Made by a program: the position numbers and the translations under genes
Part shown: piece after piece, positions 1-6,064 of the stretch
Layout of the letters: each line of letters begins with the position of its first letter
Position numbering within the stretch: the first letter of the stretch is position 1
Notes under the pieces: generated by a model
What the model was told of the DNA's origin: nothing
The model's database searches: none
What the model saw: only the letters and a program-made list of their open reading frames with translations
Assembly: GCA_016926495.1 (NCBI GenBank)
Contig: JAFGOL010000223.1
Location: forward strand, 1 to 10,383
DNA length: 10,383 nt
Source: Oligoflexia bacterium
GTDB lineage: Bacteria; Bdellovibrionota; JAFGOL01
Reading direction: 5' to 3'

Positions 1-156
1 ATCAGGAGATGGCTCCCCAGCTTCTACATAAAAATGATAGATTCGGGCCATATCTTCAGGCTGGGTGAAGCATTGAACTCCGAGAGAAGAACACTGACAT
101 CAATAGCGGTGATAATGCTGATTGCCCTTGTCAAGCACCTTGTCTGGATACTGTAG
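1..156 (+). CDS. C-terminal end of an unidentified protein with a hydrophobic tail (partial)
   Basis: Frame 1 is open from the window edge to a TAG stop at 154-156, giving 51 residues. The first part is basic and amphipathic (begins IRRWLPSFYIK). The last 20 or so residues are hydrophobic (SIAVIMLIALVKHLVWIL), which would suit a C-terminal membrane helix or a packed terminal helix. Codon choice (AGG, ATA, CTG, GCC) matches the confident genes here. The end overlaps the 3' end of the convergent - strand gene by 26 bases, as happens at other convergent junctions in this window. I do not recognise the family. The competing reading is a - strand frame open from about 47 to the edge (starting MARIYHF), which is only 17 codons and less convincing. 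Existence is moderately supported; function is unknown. Confidence 0.42.
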   Translation: MRRWLPSFYIKMIDSGHIFRLGEALNSERRTLTSIAVIMLIALVKHLVWIL

Positions 157-1198
157 CCGCCAGGGGAATCGCCAGTTCCAGCCTTTTGGTTTTGTCCGAC
201 TCAACAAACAGCAGATTACCGCCGATGGACTTGAAAAACTTTTGGGCAAACACTATCTCAAGGCCATGATTACCGTCGTAGTTAACTATTTCGTCATTGG
301 GTTCCATGCCCTCAAAAAGGCTGAGCTGTTTAATGCCGTGGTTTACATGCTCCGCTTCAGCCGGGAAATTCACAAAAATAAAATCATCGTGTTCCGTGCA
401 TTCGCTTGTGTCCGTAAAGCCGTTCTTAAGGATAAATAATTTAAGCTTTTGCAGGCTTTCGGTAAAATCGTCCATGTCCGCGTTCACGCTCGCGTCGCTG
501 TTTTTTAAATCAATATCGAGGATCGATTTCAGAATACCCGCAATACCGAACACGCGGTTATTCCCGGACTGAATACCGGACTCAATGCGTGAAATACCTA
601 TTACATCGTCGGTAAATGCCATAAGTCTCCGAACGCCGTTTCTGAGAGACACGGCCATCGCCCTTGTCTGTTCGTCCGACGCCGAATTTTCTATAAGCTC
701 TGCGTATCCCGATATGCTTGTAAGCGGGGTCCTCAGTTCATGGGCTAACAGGGATGTTATTCCTTTTTTTATAGTTTCAATCTCATCCAGTCTTTTCTTA
801 TAATATCCGAGTTCATTGCCCGTAACGAAAAATTCCACCGCCCTTTTTACTATTACCCGGAGTTCCTTACCGTCCCACGGTTTTTTGATAAAAGCGTATA
901 TCCCGGCCCTGTTAACAGCGTCTATCACAAGATCAAGTTCGGAATACGCCGTCATAAGTATTTTAACGGGTTCGTATCCCAGGCCGGAAAGACCTTCCAT
1001 AAAGGCAATTCCGTCCGTCCCTTTCATCCTGTAATCCGATATCAGGACAGAAATAGTATGTTTTTCCAGTATCTTAACCGCCACGTGAGGGTCCGTTTCC
1101 ACCATGACCGGAGCTATGGCGCAGAGTTCCCTTTTAAGGGCGTTCAGTATACTTACTTCGTCATCTACAATCAAAACAGGGTAAGCAGACCTTTCCAT
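131..1198 (-). CDS. REC-HisKA hybrid signalling protein with a degenerate ATPase domain
   Basis: This is a two-component protein of 355 residues counted from ATG 1198. An N-terminal receiver domain (about 7-125) has the acidic pair D12-D13, phospho-acceptor D55 (SDYRM), T83 and K106 in the KKPWD motif. A linker is followed by a HisKA dimerisation domain with a textbook H-box, LLAHELRTPLTSISGY, whose histidine is H153. The C-terminal third has the length and outline of a HATPase_c domain. It keeps an N-box-like FILKNGF, a GI...LSLFEGM stretch and a final HGLEIV...GGNL...LAIPL. However, the DxGxG ATP-lid motif is absent and the GxGL motif is reduced to HGLEI. So the receiver and phospho-histidine look intact while ATP binding looks lost; the protein may act as a phosphotransfer or scaffold partner. 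The start could instead be TTG 1216 (6 more residues); neither start has a clear ribosome binding site. Confidence 0.85.
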   Translation of the reverse strand: MERSAYPVLIVDDEVSILNALKRELCAIAPVMVETDPHVAVKILEKHTISVLISDYRMKGTDGIAFMEGLSGLGYEPVKILMTAYSELDLVIDAVNRAGIYAFIKKPWDGKELRVIVKRAVEFFVTGNELGYYKKRLDEIETIKKGITSLLAHELRTPLTSISGYAELIENSASDEQTRAMAVSLRNGVRRLMAFTDDVIGISRIESGIQSGNNRVFGIAGILKSILDIDLKNSDASVNADMDDFTESLQKLKLFILKNGFTDTSECTEHDDFIFVNFPAEAEHVNHGIKQLSLFEGMEPNDEIVNYDGNHGLEIVFAQKFFKSIGGNLLFVESDKTKRLELAIPLAATVSRQGA

Positions 1199-1246
1199 TA
1201 CTGCAAATCTAATCAATCTAATGGCAAAAATCGAGCATTTTCTTTA

Positions 1247-1275
1247 TTGACATAAAGATCAGGATAATATAGATT
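1247..1275 (+). promoter_or_regulatory. Probable sigma70-type promoter of rplM-rpsI
   Basis: A perfect -35 box TTGACA lies at 1247-1252. A -10-like TAGATT follows at 1270-1275 with a 17-base spacer; an overlapping TATAGA at 1268-1273 gives a 15-base spacer. Transcription would start near 1282, leaving a leader of only about 30 bases before rplM. That is too short for the structured L13-type leaders known in some bacteria. The intergenic stretch 1199-1311 also has to hold the promoter of the divergent REC-HisKA gene, for which I see no clear boxes. Confidence 0.55.
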
Positions 1276-1311
1276 CATGCGGAAAACTTGATTAGGCAGG
1301 AGTTTACATAG

Positions 1312-1761
1312 ATGAAACTTACAAAAACGACTAAAACTTTCAATAATATTGAAATAAAACCTCAATGGCTTGTTATAGACGCGAGCGACAAGGTACTGGG
1401 AAGGCTGGCATCCAGGGTGGCAAACATCCTGAGGGGAAAAAGCAAGCCCCAGTATACGCCGAATACGGACTGCGGTGATTACGTAGTTATAATTAATGCC
1501 GAAAAAATCAAACTGACAGGAAAAAAGCTTTCAAACAAGAAATATTACCACCACAGCGGATACGTCAACGGATTTAAGGAAGTTTCAGCATCTGTACAGA
1601 TGGACAAGAACCCTGAGAAACTGTTTTATGACACAGTCAAAGGCATGCTCCCGAAATCAAAGCTTTCGGATAAGGTTATCGGCAAGCTGAAAGTTTACAG
1701 GGGAGAAGCCCACCCCCACGTCGCGCAAAAACCAACTTTATTAGCGGAGGAATCTAACTGA
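1312..1761 (+). CDS. rplM: 50S ribosomal protein L13
   Basis: L13 is an early-assembling protein of the large ribosomal subunit that binds 23S rRNA. The 149-residue product carries the family's features in order: [16 protein letters not shown] near residues 19-34, [22 protein letters not shown] at about 43-64 with the usual K(I)xLTGKK after it, YYHHSGY, and the C-terminal [21 protein letters not shown] and QKPTLL. Length is normal; the N-terminus is a few residues longer than average ([12 protein letters not shown]). The ATG at 1312 has a good ribosome binding site, AGGAG at about 1299-1303. It is the first gene of the universal rplM-rpsI pair, with rpsI beginning one base after its stop. Confidence 0.98.
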   Translation: MKLTKTTKTFNNIEIKPQWLVIDASDKVLGRLASRVANILRGKSKPQYTPNTDCGDYVVIINAEKIKLTGKKLSNKKYYHHSGYVNGFKEVSASVQMDKNPEKLFYDTVKGMLPKSKLSDKVIGKLKVYRGEAHPHVAQKPTLLAEESN

Positions 1762-1762
1762 T

Positions 1763-2164
1763 ATGGCTACAATAAACACCAAGGCCGATATATATACAGG
1801 CAGGAGAAAAAGATCCGTTGCAAGGGTAATAATGAATGACGGCAGCGGTAAAATCACGGTCAATGACCGTACCTTCGAAGACTATTTTCCCAGGGATACT
1901 CACAGGCTGATTATCATGCAGCCTCTAAGACTTACAAATATGGATAAAAAATATGATATAAGCGTTAATGTAGACGGCGGCGGCCTATCGGGTCAGGCGG
2001 GCGCTGTCAGGCACGGAATTTCAAGGGCACTGCAGGAAATTGATCCCAAGCTGAGGGCTCCCCTTAAAAAAGCCGGAATGCTAACCAGGGACGCCAGGGA
2101 AGTTGAAAGGAAAAAATACGGACAGTCCGGCGCCAGGAAAAGGTACCAGTTCTCAAAACGTTGA
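1763..2164 (+). CDS. rpsI: 30S ribosomal protein S9
   Basis: S9 is a small-subunit head protein whose C-terminal tail reaches the P-site tRNA. The 133-residue product has the family signature [11 protein letters not shown] near the start, then INV-type turns, EDYFPRD, the glycine-rich [21 protein letters not shown], and [15 protein letters not shown]. It ends in the diagnostic basic tail KRYQFSKR. Its ATG begins one base after the rplM stop, with GGAGG at 1746-1750 inside the end of rplM, so the pair is co-transcribed. Only two bases separate its stop from that of the convergent small cysteine-rich gene, and no intrinsic terminator is visible. Confidence 0.98.
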   Translation: MATINTKADIYTGRRKRSVARVIMNDGSGKITVNDRTFEDYFPRDTHRLIIMQPLRLTNMDKKYDISVNVDGGGLSGQAGAVRHGISRALQEIDPKLRAPLKKAGMLTRDAREVERKKYGQSGARKRYQFSKR

Positions 2165-2166
2165 TC

Positions 2167-2580
2167 TTACAATCTGTGTTCAGCGTTATCCGCAGATACC
2201 GCCAGTATCTGCCATGCGGATTTTTTCAGTGAATTGTGGCATTCAGGGTTGGTGCAAACACCTATACTGTCGTTAAAACTTCTTTTTCCGTCAAGATAAA
2301 CCGCGACCTGAACACCCTTCTCCGAACAGAAACAGGGTGCTATGCTGTCAAGTTCCTCCCTGCATACCGGGCATTTAATACTGATCCCTTCGGGGCCATC
2401 AAACATATCTCCCCCGATCCGGGTATTATCCGAACGTACAGCGGAAAAATAAACATATTCACTGATCCGTCCGTTACAAAAAAGCAACTTTATAGAGGGG
2501 TAACCTGAAATAGTATTTTCATTATCGAGCAGATCATGAGAATTATGACAAAACGCCTTTGTAATAACGTCATCAGTCAT
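2167..2580 (-). CDS. Small cysteine-rich, probably zinc-binding protein
   Basis: This is a 137-residue soluble protein that I cannot assign to a named family. It has eight cysteines. Those in the C-terminal half look like metal ligands: CPVC at 70-73, CFC at 83-85, and C109 with C114-H115 in CTNPECHN. The spacing suggests one or two zinc ribbons, with C11 and C35 as possible extras. The N-terminal half is beta-rich and acidic. It is the last gene of the operon. Its ATG overlaps the birA stop by 8 bases (ATGACTGA), and GGAG in the end of birA can serve as ribosome binding site, so translation is probably coupled. The overlap and normal codon use support a real gene; function is unknown. Alternatives are a nucleic-acid-binding ribbon or a small regulator. 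Confidence 0.72.
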   Translation of the reverse strand: MTDDVITKAFCHNSHDLLDNENTISGYPSIKLLFCNGRISEYVYFSAVRSDNTRIGGDMFDGPEGISIKCPVCREELDSIAPCFCSEKGVQVAVYLDGKRSFNDSIGVCTNPECHNSLKKSAWQILAVSADNAEHRL

Positions 2581-3334
2581 GTATTTTAAGTTCTCCGTAA
2601 TACACAGCGAATTCCTTATCGCCGTCCGGTCCTTTTACCCTTGCGGAACCGTCGTTGTTAATGCCCATAAAAAAAACGGTTTTCCCGTCTTTCATGTCAT
2701 CTCCGACGTTTTCATTCAATACAACATCCCTGTTTAAATGAATACACGCGTCTTCCCATTCAGACTTGAAAGGCGCGAAACCACTCTCCGAATATTCGAA
2801 TATGGCCGCGTCAAGAATATTACTGAGCTGCTCGGCAACTGAATCCTGCGTGGGCAGGGCCAACGCGGGGTTAATGGACGCTATCGAAGATGCTTTGATC
2901 TCATTAAGGTACGGAGCACCCGCGATATTCAATCCTATACCCACTATATAACAGCCTGATTCGGTTTCTATCAGTATACCCGCCAGCTTGCCTCCAGCGT
3001 ATAAATCATTGGGCCATTTAAAGCCTATGTCCGCTTTATAGTCACCCAGAACAGCCAACGCCAGCCTTCTTACAACTACAGCGATAAAAACTGGAAGCTG
3101 CGTAACGGCGGTAATCCACGAAAGGTCCTTAAGAACCACCGAGCAGTAAAGATTGCCGCTGATATCCGAATTCCATTTCCTCGCGAACCTTCCTCTTCCG
3201 GCAGTCTGGTTCCCGGCAACAACAATCGCGCCGTCATTAAGCTTGGTCATGTTCTTTTTAACGTATTCGTTTGTGGAATCCACCGAATCCAGAAAAATGA
3301 TCCCGTTTTGCAAAACAGTACCCCCTTTAATCAT
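2573..3334 (-). CDS. birA: Biotin--[acetyl-CoA-carboxylase] ligase, short form without HTH
   Basis: It activates biotin with ATP to biotinyl-5'-AMP and attaches it to the biotin carboxyl carrier protein of acetyl-CoA carboxylase. The catalytic core is complete. It has DSVDSTNEY at 16-24, the adenylate-binding loop GRGRFARKW at 46-54, KWPNDL at 106-111, GGKLAGILIE at 114-123 with the key lysine K116, and VGIGLNI. A short C-terminal beta domain follows. At 253 residues it is a class I ligase lacking the N-terminal DNA-binding domain, so it should not repress biotin genes. The ATG overlaps the nadC stop by 8 bases (ATGATTAA). It lacks an obvious ribosome binding site, whereas an in-frame TTG at 3313 sits behind AAGGGGGT at good spacing; the true start may be either. 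Confidence 0.94.
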   Translation of the reverse strand: MIKGGTVLQNGIIFLDSVDSTNEYVKKNMTKLNDGAIVVAGNQTAGRGRFARKWNSDISGNLYCSVVLKDLSWITAVTQLPVFIAVVVRRLALAVLGDYKADIGFKWPNDLYAGGKLAGILIETESGCYIVGIGLNIAGAPYLNEIKASSIASINPALALPTQDSVAEQLSNILDAAIFEYSESGFAPFKSEWEDACIHLNRDVVLNENVGDDMKDGKTVFFMGINNDGSARVKGPDGDKEFAVYYGELKIHD

Positions 3335-4160
3335 ATTCGAGCAGAAAACTTAAATCCGCGCTTTCAATAGTATGCGTCAATGTTCCCAGTGAAATACAGT
3401 CAACCCCGGTAAGAGCGTATTCCCTTATATTTGAAGAATCAATACCGCCGGAAGCTTCAAGCCTCACCCTGCCCTTATTGATTTCAACAGCCTTTTTGAT
3501 CATGGAAGGGGACATATTGTCCAGCAGGATCGTGTTCGGATTTCCCCTTAGCGCTTCCTGAAGTTCCCCGACGGTTTTCACTTCGATTTCAATTTCAACA
3601 TTCCCGGCGGCACCCGCCTTTTTCAACGCTTCGCTGATACCCCCGGCAGCGACAATATGATTTTCCTTGATCAAAACAGCGTCGGAAAGCGAATACCTGT
3701 GGTTTGTCCCCCCTCCGTGCCTTACAGCCATTCTCTGAAAGGTCCTCATGCACGGTATTGTCTTCCTGGTATCCAGCAAAACAACTCGTGTATCCCTGAC
3801 AAGGTCGCAGTATTTCCTGGTTTTCGTGGCAACGGCAGTCATCATGGAAATAATATTCAGGACAACCCTTTCCGCGCCCAGCATGGAACGGGCCGGGCCG
3901 TCGACACTGAAAAGAACGGCGTCACGGCTTATATTACCTCCATCGGTAAAAGCGGTTTGGAACCGGATATCCGGATCCATTATGGAATAAGCGAGCCTTG
4001 CCACCTCAACACCCGAGACAACATAGTCTCCCCTGGAAACAACCTTACCCCCGGCCTTTTTATCCCCGCTGACCGTAGCCTCCGAAGTTATATCGCCGCA
4101 AGGCATATCTTCCCTGAATGCGTTCCTGATGAAGTCCTCAATAGCGTTTAGGTATTCCAT
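3327..4160 (-). CDS. nadC: Nicotinate-nucleotide pyrophosphorylase (quinolinate phosphoribosyltransferase)
   Basis: It converts quinolinate and PRPP to nicotinate mononucleotide, CO2 and pyrophosphate, the step where de novo NAD synthesis joins the common route. The 277-residue length is normal. Family motifs appear in order: EDMPCGDITS (17-26), ERVVLNIISMMTAVAT (97-112), DTRKTIP (130-136), RHGGGTNHR (147-155), AVLIKENH (161-168), EIEVKT (191-196), ILLDNM (211-216), LEASGGI (234-240) and LGTLTHT (258-264). The active-site R132, K133, H154, R155, K165, E193 and D214 all appear present. Oddities are CMR where PGLR is usual after TRKTIP, and FQRMAV instead of LEKYAV or similar. The ATG has GAGG in the end of the preceding REC gene, 8 bases upstream of which that gene stops. 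nadA and nadB are not in the window. Confidence 0.96.
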   Translation of the reverse strand: MEYLNAIEDFIRNAFREDMPCGDITSEATVSGDKKAGGKVVSRGDYVVSGVEVARLAYSIMDPDIRFQTAFTDGGNISRDAVLFSVDGPARSMLGAERVVLNIISMMTAVATKTRKYCDLVRDTRVVLLDTRKTIPCMRTFQRMAVRHGGGTNHRYSLSDAVLIKENHIVAAGGISEALKKAGAAGNVEIEIEVKTVGELQEALRGNPNTILLDNMSPSMIKKAVEINKGRVRLEASGGIDSSNIREYALTGVDCISLGTLTHTIESADLSFLLEYD

Positions 4161-4168
4161 TTTGCGGG

Positions 4169-5188
4169 CTAATCCTCGTTAATGATCCTGGCAATTTCCT
4201 CTCTGACGAGTTTTTCGGCTATTCCGGGCAGCATGTCCCTGACAAGGTCTTTTATTATCTTTTCCATCTTTGAACCTACTGCTTCCTTCACATCGTCCGT
4301 AAGCCCTTCGCCTTCTTCCGTTCCGGCTATACCGACTATAGGTTCGCCCATGGACACATAGCTGTCTTCCATGTAATCCTTATTGATCCAAAGCCCGCCG
4401 TCATCTTCGGGTTTTGATCTTTCAACCCTTTTTTCCTCTATAATTTCAATCGGGGGTTCCCCGTCTTCTTCCCTGAATTTTATAGTCCCGTCGTATTCCT
4501 CCACGAGATTGAATTCCGTCATCAGTTCTTTTGATTCCTCTTCGCTGAGGTCCTCGGTACGGTAATTTTTTTTCATGGACCTTTCATGAGGCTCCGGTAT
4601 GCCCATGCTCTCGATCTTCTCATCCTCACCCAGCTTGAAATAATCCTCTTCCGCTTCGGTATTAACGTTGATGCCCACGTCCAGCGAACCGGAATCCGCC
4701 TCCATAATTTTCAACGGTTCCTTCAGATCAGGGACAACGGGCTCTTCATCAAAGCTCTCCATGTCCCAGGCGCCCTGCGCAGTTGCCACTTCGGTAAGGG
4801 GTTTGTCCGGGCTGTCCGGACTTATTACATATTTTCTTACGAGTTCGAGCAGTTGTTTCGCGTCAAAGGGCTTGGAAAGCTTGTCACTTGCCCCGCTTGC
4901 AACGTATTTGTCCGTCTTTATATCGTCAAAACCGCCGTACAGCAATATCAGGGGGATATTCTTCAGTTCCTTGTCCGCCTGCATTCTCATGCCCAGATCA
5001 TATCCGCTCATGTCATTCATTCCCACATCAGCAAAAACAATGCTGGGTACCGTCTTTTTTACGGATTCAAACGCGTCAACCACATTGTCAAAACATACAA
5101 CCTCATAACCGGAAGGTTCAAGTATCAAGGTAATGACCTTCTGGACTGTACGGCTGTCATCCGCAACAACTATTCTCTTACCCATCAT
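4169..5188 (-). CDS. Response-regulator-like protein: REC, long acidic linker, PopZ-like C-terminal helix
   Basis: This 339-residue protein starts with a receiver domain (about 3-120). D10-D11, phospho-acceptor D54 and K106 (SKPFD) are present, but the conserved Thr/Ser of the phospho-switch is Y84 (LLYGGF). This variant is seen in REC proteins of deltaproteobacterial type. Residues about 130-285 are low in hydrophobics and full of Glu and Asp (EEESKEL, REEDGEPPIEIIEEK), so probably disordered. The last 45 residues form amphipathic helices: VKEAVGSKMEKIIKDLV, then DMLPGIAEKLVREEIARI. This end resembles the C-terminal oligomerisation helices of PopZ-type polar proteins and of FrzS-like REC proteins; that link is inferred from the pattern only. 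No DNA-binding domain is seen. It is the first gene of the operon ahead of nadC. The ATG could be codon 1 or 2. Confidence 0.85.
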   Translation of the reverse strand: MMGKRIVVADDSRTVQKVITLILEPSGYEVVCFDNVVDAFESVKKTVPSIVFADVGMNDMSGYDLGMRMQADKELKNIPLILLYGGFDDIKTDKYVASGASDKLSKPFDAKQLLELVRKYVISPDSPDKPLTEVATAQGAWDMESFDEEPVVPDLKEPLKIMEADSGSLDVGINVNTEAEEDYFKLGEDEKIESMGIPEPHERSMKKNYRTEDLSEEESKELMTEFNLVEEYDGTIKFREEDGEPPIEIIEEKRVERSKPEDDGGLWINKDYMEDSYVSMGEPIVGIAGTEEGEGLTDDVKEAVGSKMEKIIKDLVRDMLPGIAEKLVREEIARIINED

Positions 5189-5219
5189 GCCCCCGAAATC
5201 AAAGGGTTATCTCCGGGAT

Positions 5220-5372
5220 GGCGGTGAAAACGGTGTGAATTCACACACCCTCTAAAGGGCAGTCTTGTTACTGCTTCAGGCTTCCTTCAATAAATGAAAA
5301 AGGCATGCTCACCACAGTAAGGGAAAACCGCCAAAAATGAAATTGGTGAATCAAAACCTAGAGTCCACCAAT
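5220..5372 (-). other. Inverted-repeat-rich leader upstream of the REC gene (possible structured RNA)
   Basis: The 279-base divergent gap 5189-5467 contains several inverted repeats on the side of the REC gene. GGCGGT (5220-5225) pairs with ACCGCC (5327-5332) and could enclose the others. GTGTGAATTCACAC (5233-5246) is a perfect 14-base palindrome, alternatively GGTGTG/CACACC with a 6-base loop. CCCT/AGGG lies at 5248-5259, CAGT/ACTG at 5260-5273 and TTCA/TGAA at 5286-5298. ATTGGTG (5342-5348) pairs with CACCAAT (5366-5372). If transcription of the REC gene starts in the AT-rich part (5393-5460), all of this would be its 5' leader. I could not match it to a riboswitch class. The palindrome could equally be a protein-binding operator. 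Short repeats of this kind can occur by chance. Confidence 0.35.
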
Positions 5373-5430
5373 CCTCCCAGAGAATAACCTGAATATCCTA
5401 TATATCATAAAAATACAATTCGTATAAGTA

Positions 5431-5458
5431 TTTACAAAAACAGCACTTGTAATATATT
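5431..5458 (+). promoter_or_regulatory. Possible promoter of the maf operon, close to the start codon
   Basis: The AT-rich stretch 5393-5467 holds TTTACA at 5431-5436 and TATATT at 5453-5458 with a 16-base spacer; an overlapping TAATAT is at 5450-5455. Transcription would begin around 5462-5465, only a few bases before the maf ATG at 5468. No Shine-Dalgarno sequence precedes that ATG, so a leaderless or nearly leaderless mRNA would fit. The same AT-rich block probably also carries the divergent promoter of the REC gene, but I cannot pick out its boxes. Confidence 0.35.
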
Positions 5459-5467
5459 TCTCTTTAT

Positions 5468-6064
5468 ATGGGTGTATGCGGCTTCATACTCGGCTCCGGC
5501 TCTCCGCGGAGAAAAGAAATGCTTAAAAAGCAGGGATACGTTTTTAAAATAATAGTTCCGCGTATCACTGAAAGCACCATGCCCGGCTTAAACGCCGCCG
5601 GTACCGCGCTTAAAAACAGCAATTCAAAAGCAAAAGCCATCGCCGCCGCGAACAGAAATATCGTCATACTTTCCGCCGATACCGTGGTATGCAAAGATAA
5701 CGTGTTGCTTGGAAAGCCAGCCGACAAGCATGAAGCAATGGACATGCTGATGAAGCTCAACAACAGCAAACATACGGTGATAACGGCGTACTCCATTGTT
5801 ATCGCGGGTGAAAACGACATCGCGATCATAGAGGAGAAGACGGTTGAGTCCGCCGTGGTATTCGGTAATTTTGAGAGGTCCGCGTATTCGGCGTATATAA
5901 AAACAGGGGAACCGTTTGACAAGGCCGGGGCATACGCCATTCAGGAGACAGGAGGACGATTTATCAGGGAAGTTCACGGTTCGTATTCCAACATAGTCGG
6001 ACTACCGCTTATGGAGGTAATGCAGGGACTTAAAAAAGCAGGGGTAGCTTACCCGTGGGAGTAA
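5468..6064 (+). CDS. maf: Maf-family nucleoside triphosphate pyrophosphatase
   Basis: Maf proteins hydrolyse non-canonical or surplus nucleoside triphosphates to the monophosphate and pyrophosphate. The 198-residue product has GSGSPRRKEML near 9-19 (usual form SxSPRRxxLL), ILSADTVV with the catalytic aspartate near residue 71, LLGKPAD, HTVITAYSI, and the C-terminal block GEPFDKAGAYAIQETGG...GSYSNIVGLPL. The DKAGAYAIQ and GLPL form points to the dTTP/UTP (YhdE-like) subgroup rather than the m7GTP (YceF) one; this is inference. ATG 5468 is the only in-frame start that keeps the N-terminal motif, yet it has no Shine-Dalgarno. The 3' end overlaps the yggS start by 10 bases, and maf next to yggS is a recurrent pairing. 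Confidence 0.94.
   Translation: MGVCGFILGSGSPRRKEMLKKQGYVFKIIVPRITESTMPGLNAAGTALKNSNSKAKAIAAANRNIVILSADTVVCKDNVLLGKPADKHEAMDMLMKLNNSKHTVITAYSIVIAGENDIAIIEEKTVESAVVFGNFERSAYSAYIKTGEPFDKAGAYAIQETGGRFIREVHGSYSNIVGLPLMEVMQGLKKAGVAYPWE

Noticed and set aside
1..50. A - strand gene beginning MARIYHF and running off the left edge
   Set aside because: Only 17 codons are visible with no good ribosome binding site, and the + strand frame across the same bases is longer and better supported.
1276..1311. An L13-type autoregulatory leader before rplM
   Set aside because: With the TTGACA promoter at 1247 the leader is only about 30 bases and shows no hairpins.
3657..4151. A 164-codon + strand frame within nadC
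   Set aside because: NadC motifs on the - strand cover the whole stretch; the + frame is compositional.
4586..5227. A 213-codon + strand open frame opposite the REC gene
   Set aside because: It lies antisense to a gene with clear receiver motifs, has no recognisable domain, and its length follows from the codon bias of the opposite strand.
5342..5372. A tRNA-like or tmRNA-like end (a CCACCA and a hairpin)
   Set aside because: No T-arm with paired sides, no anticodon arm and no 7-base acceptor at the right distance on either strand; it is only an isolated 7-base inverted repeat.
5464..5940. A 158-codon - strand frame opposite maf with hydrophobic runs
   Set aside because: The + strand frame has every Maf motif; the hydrophobicity comes from reading its complement.
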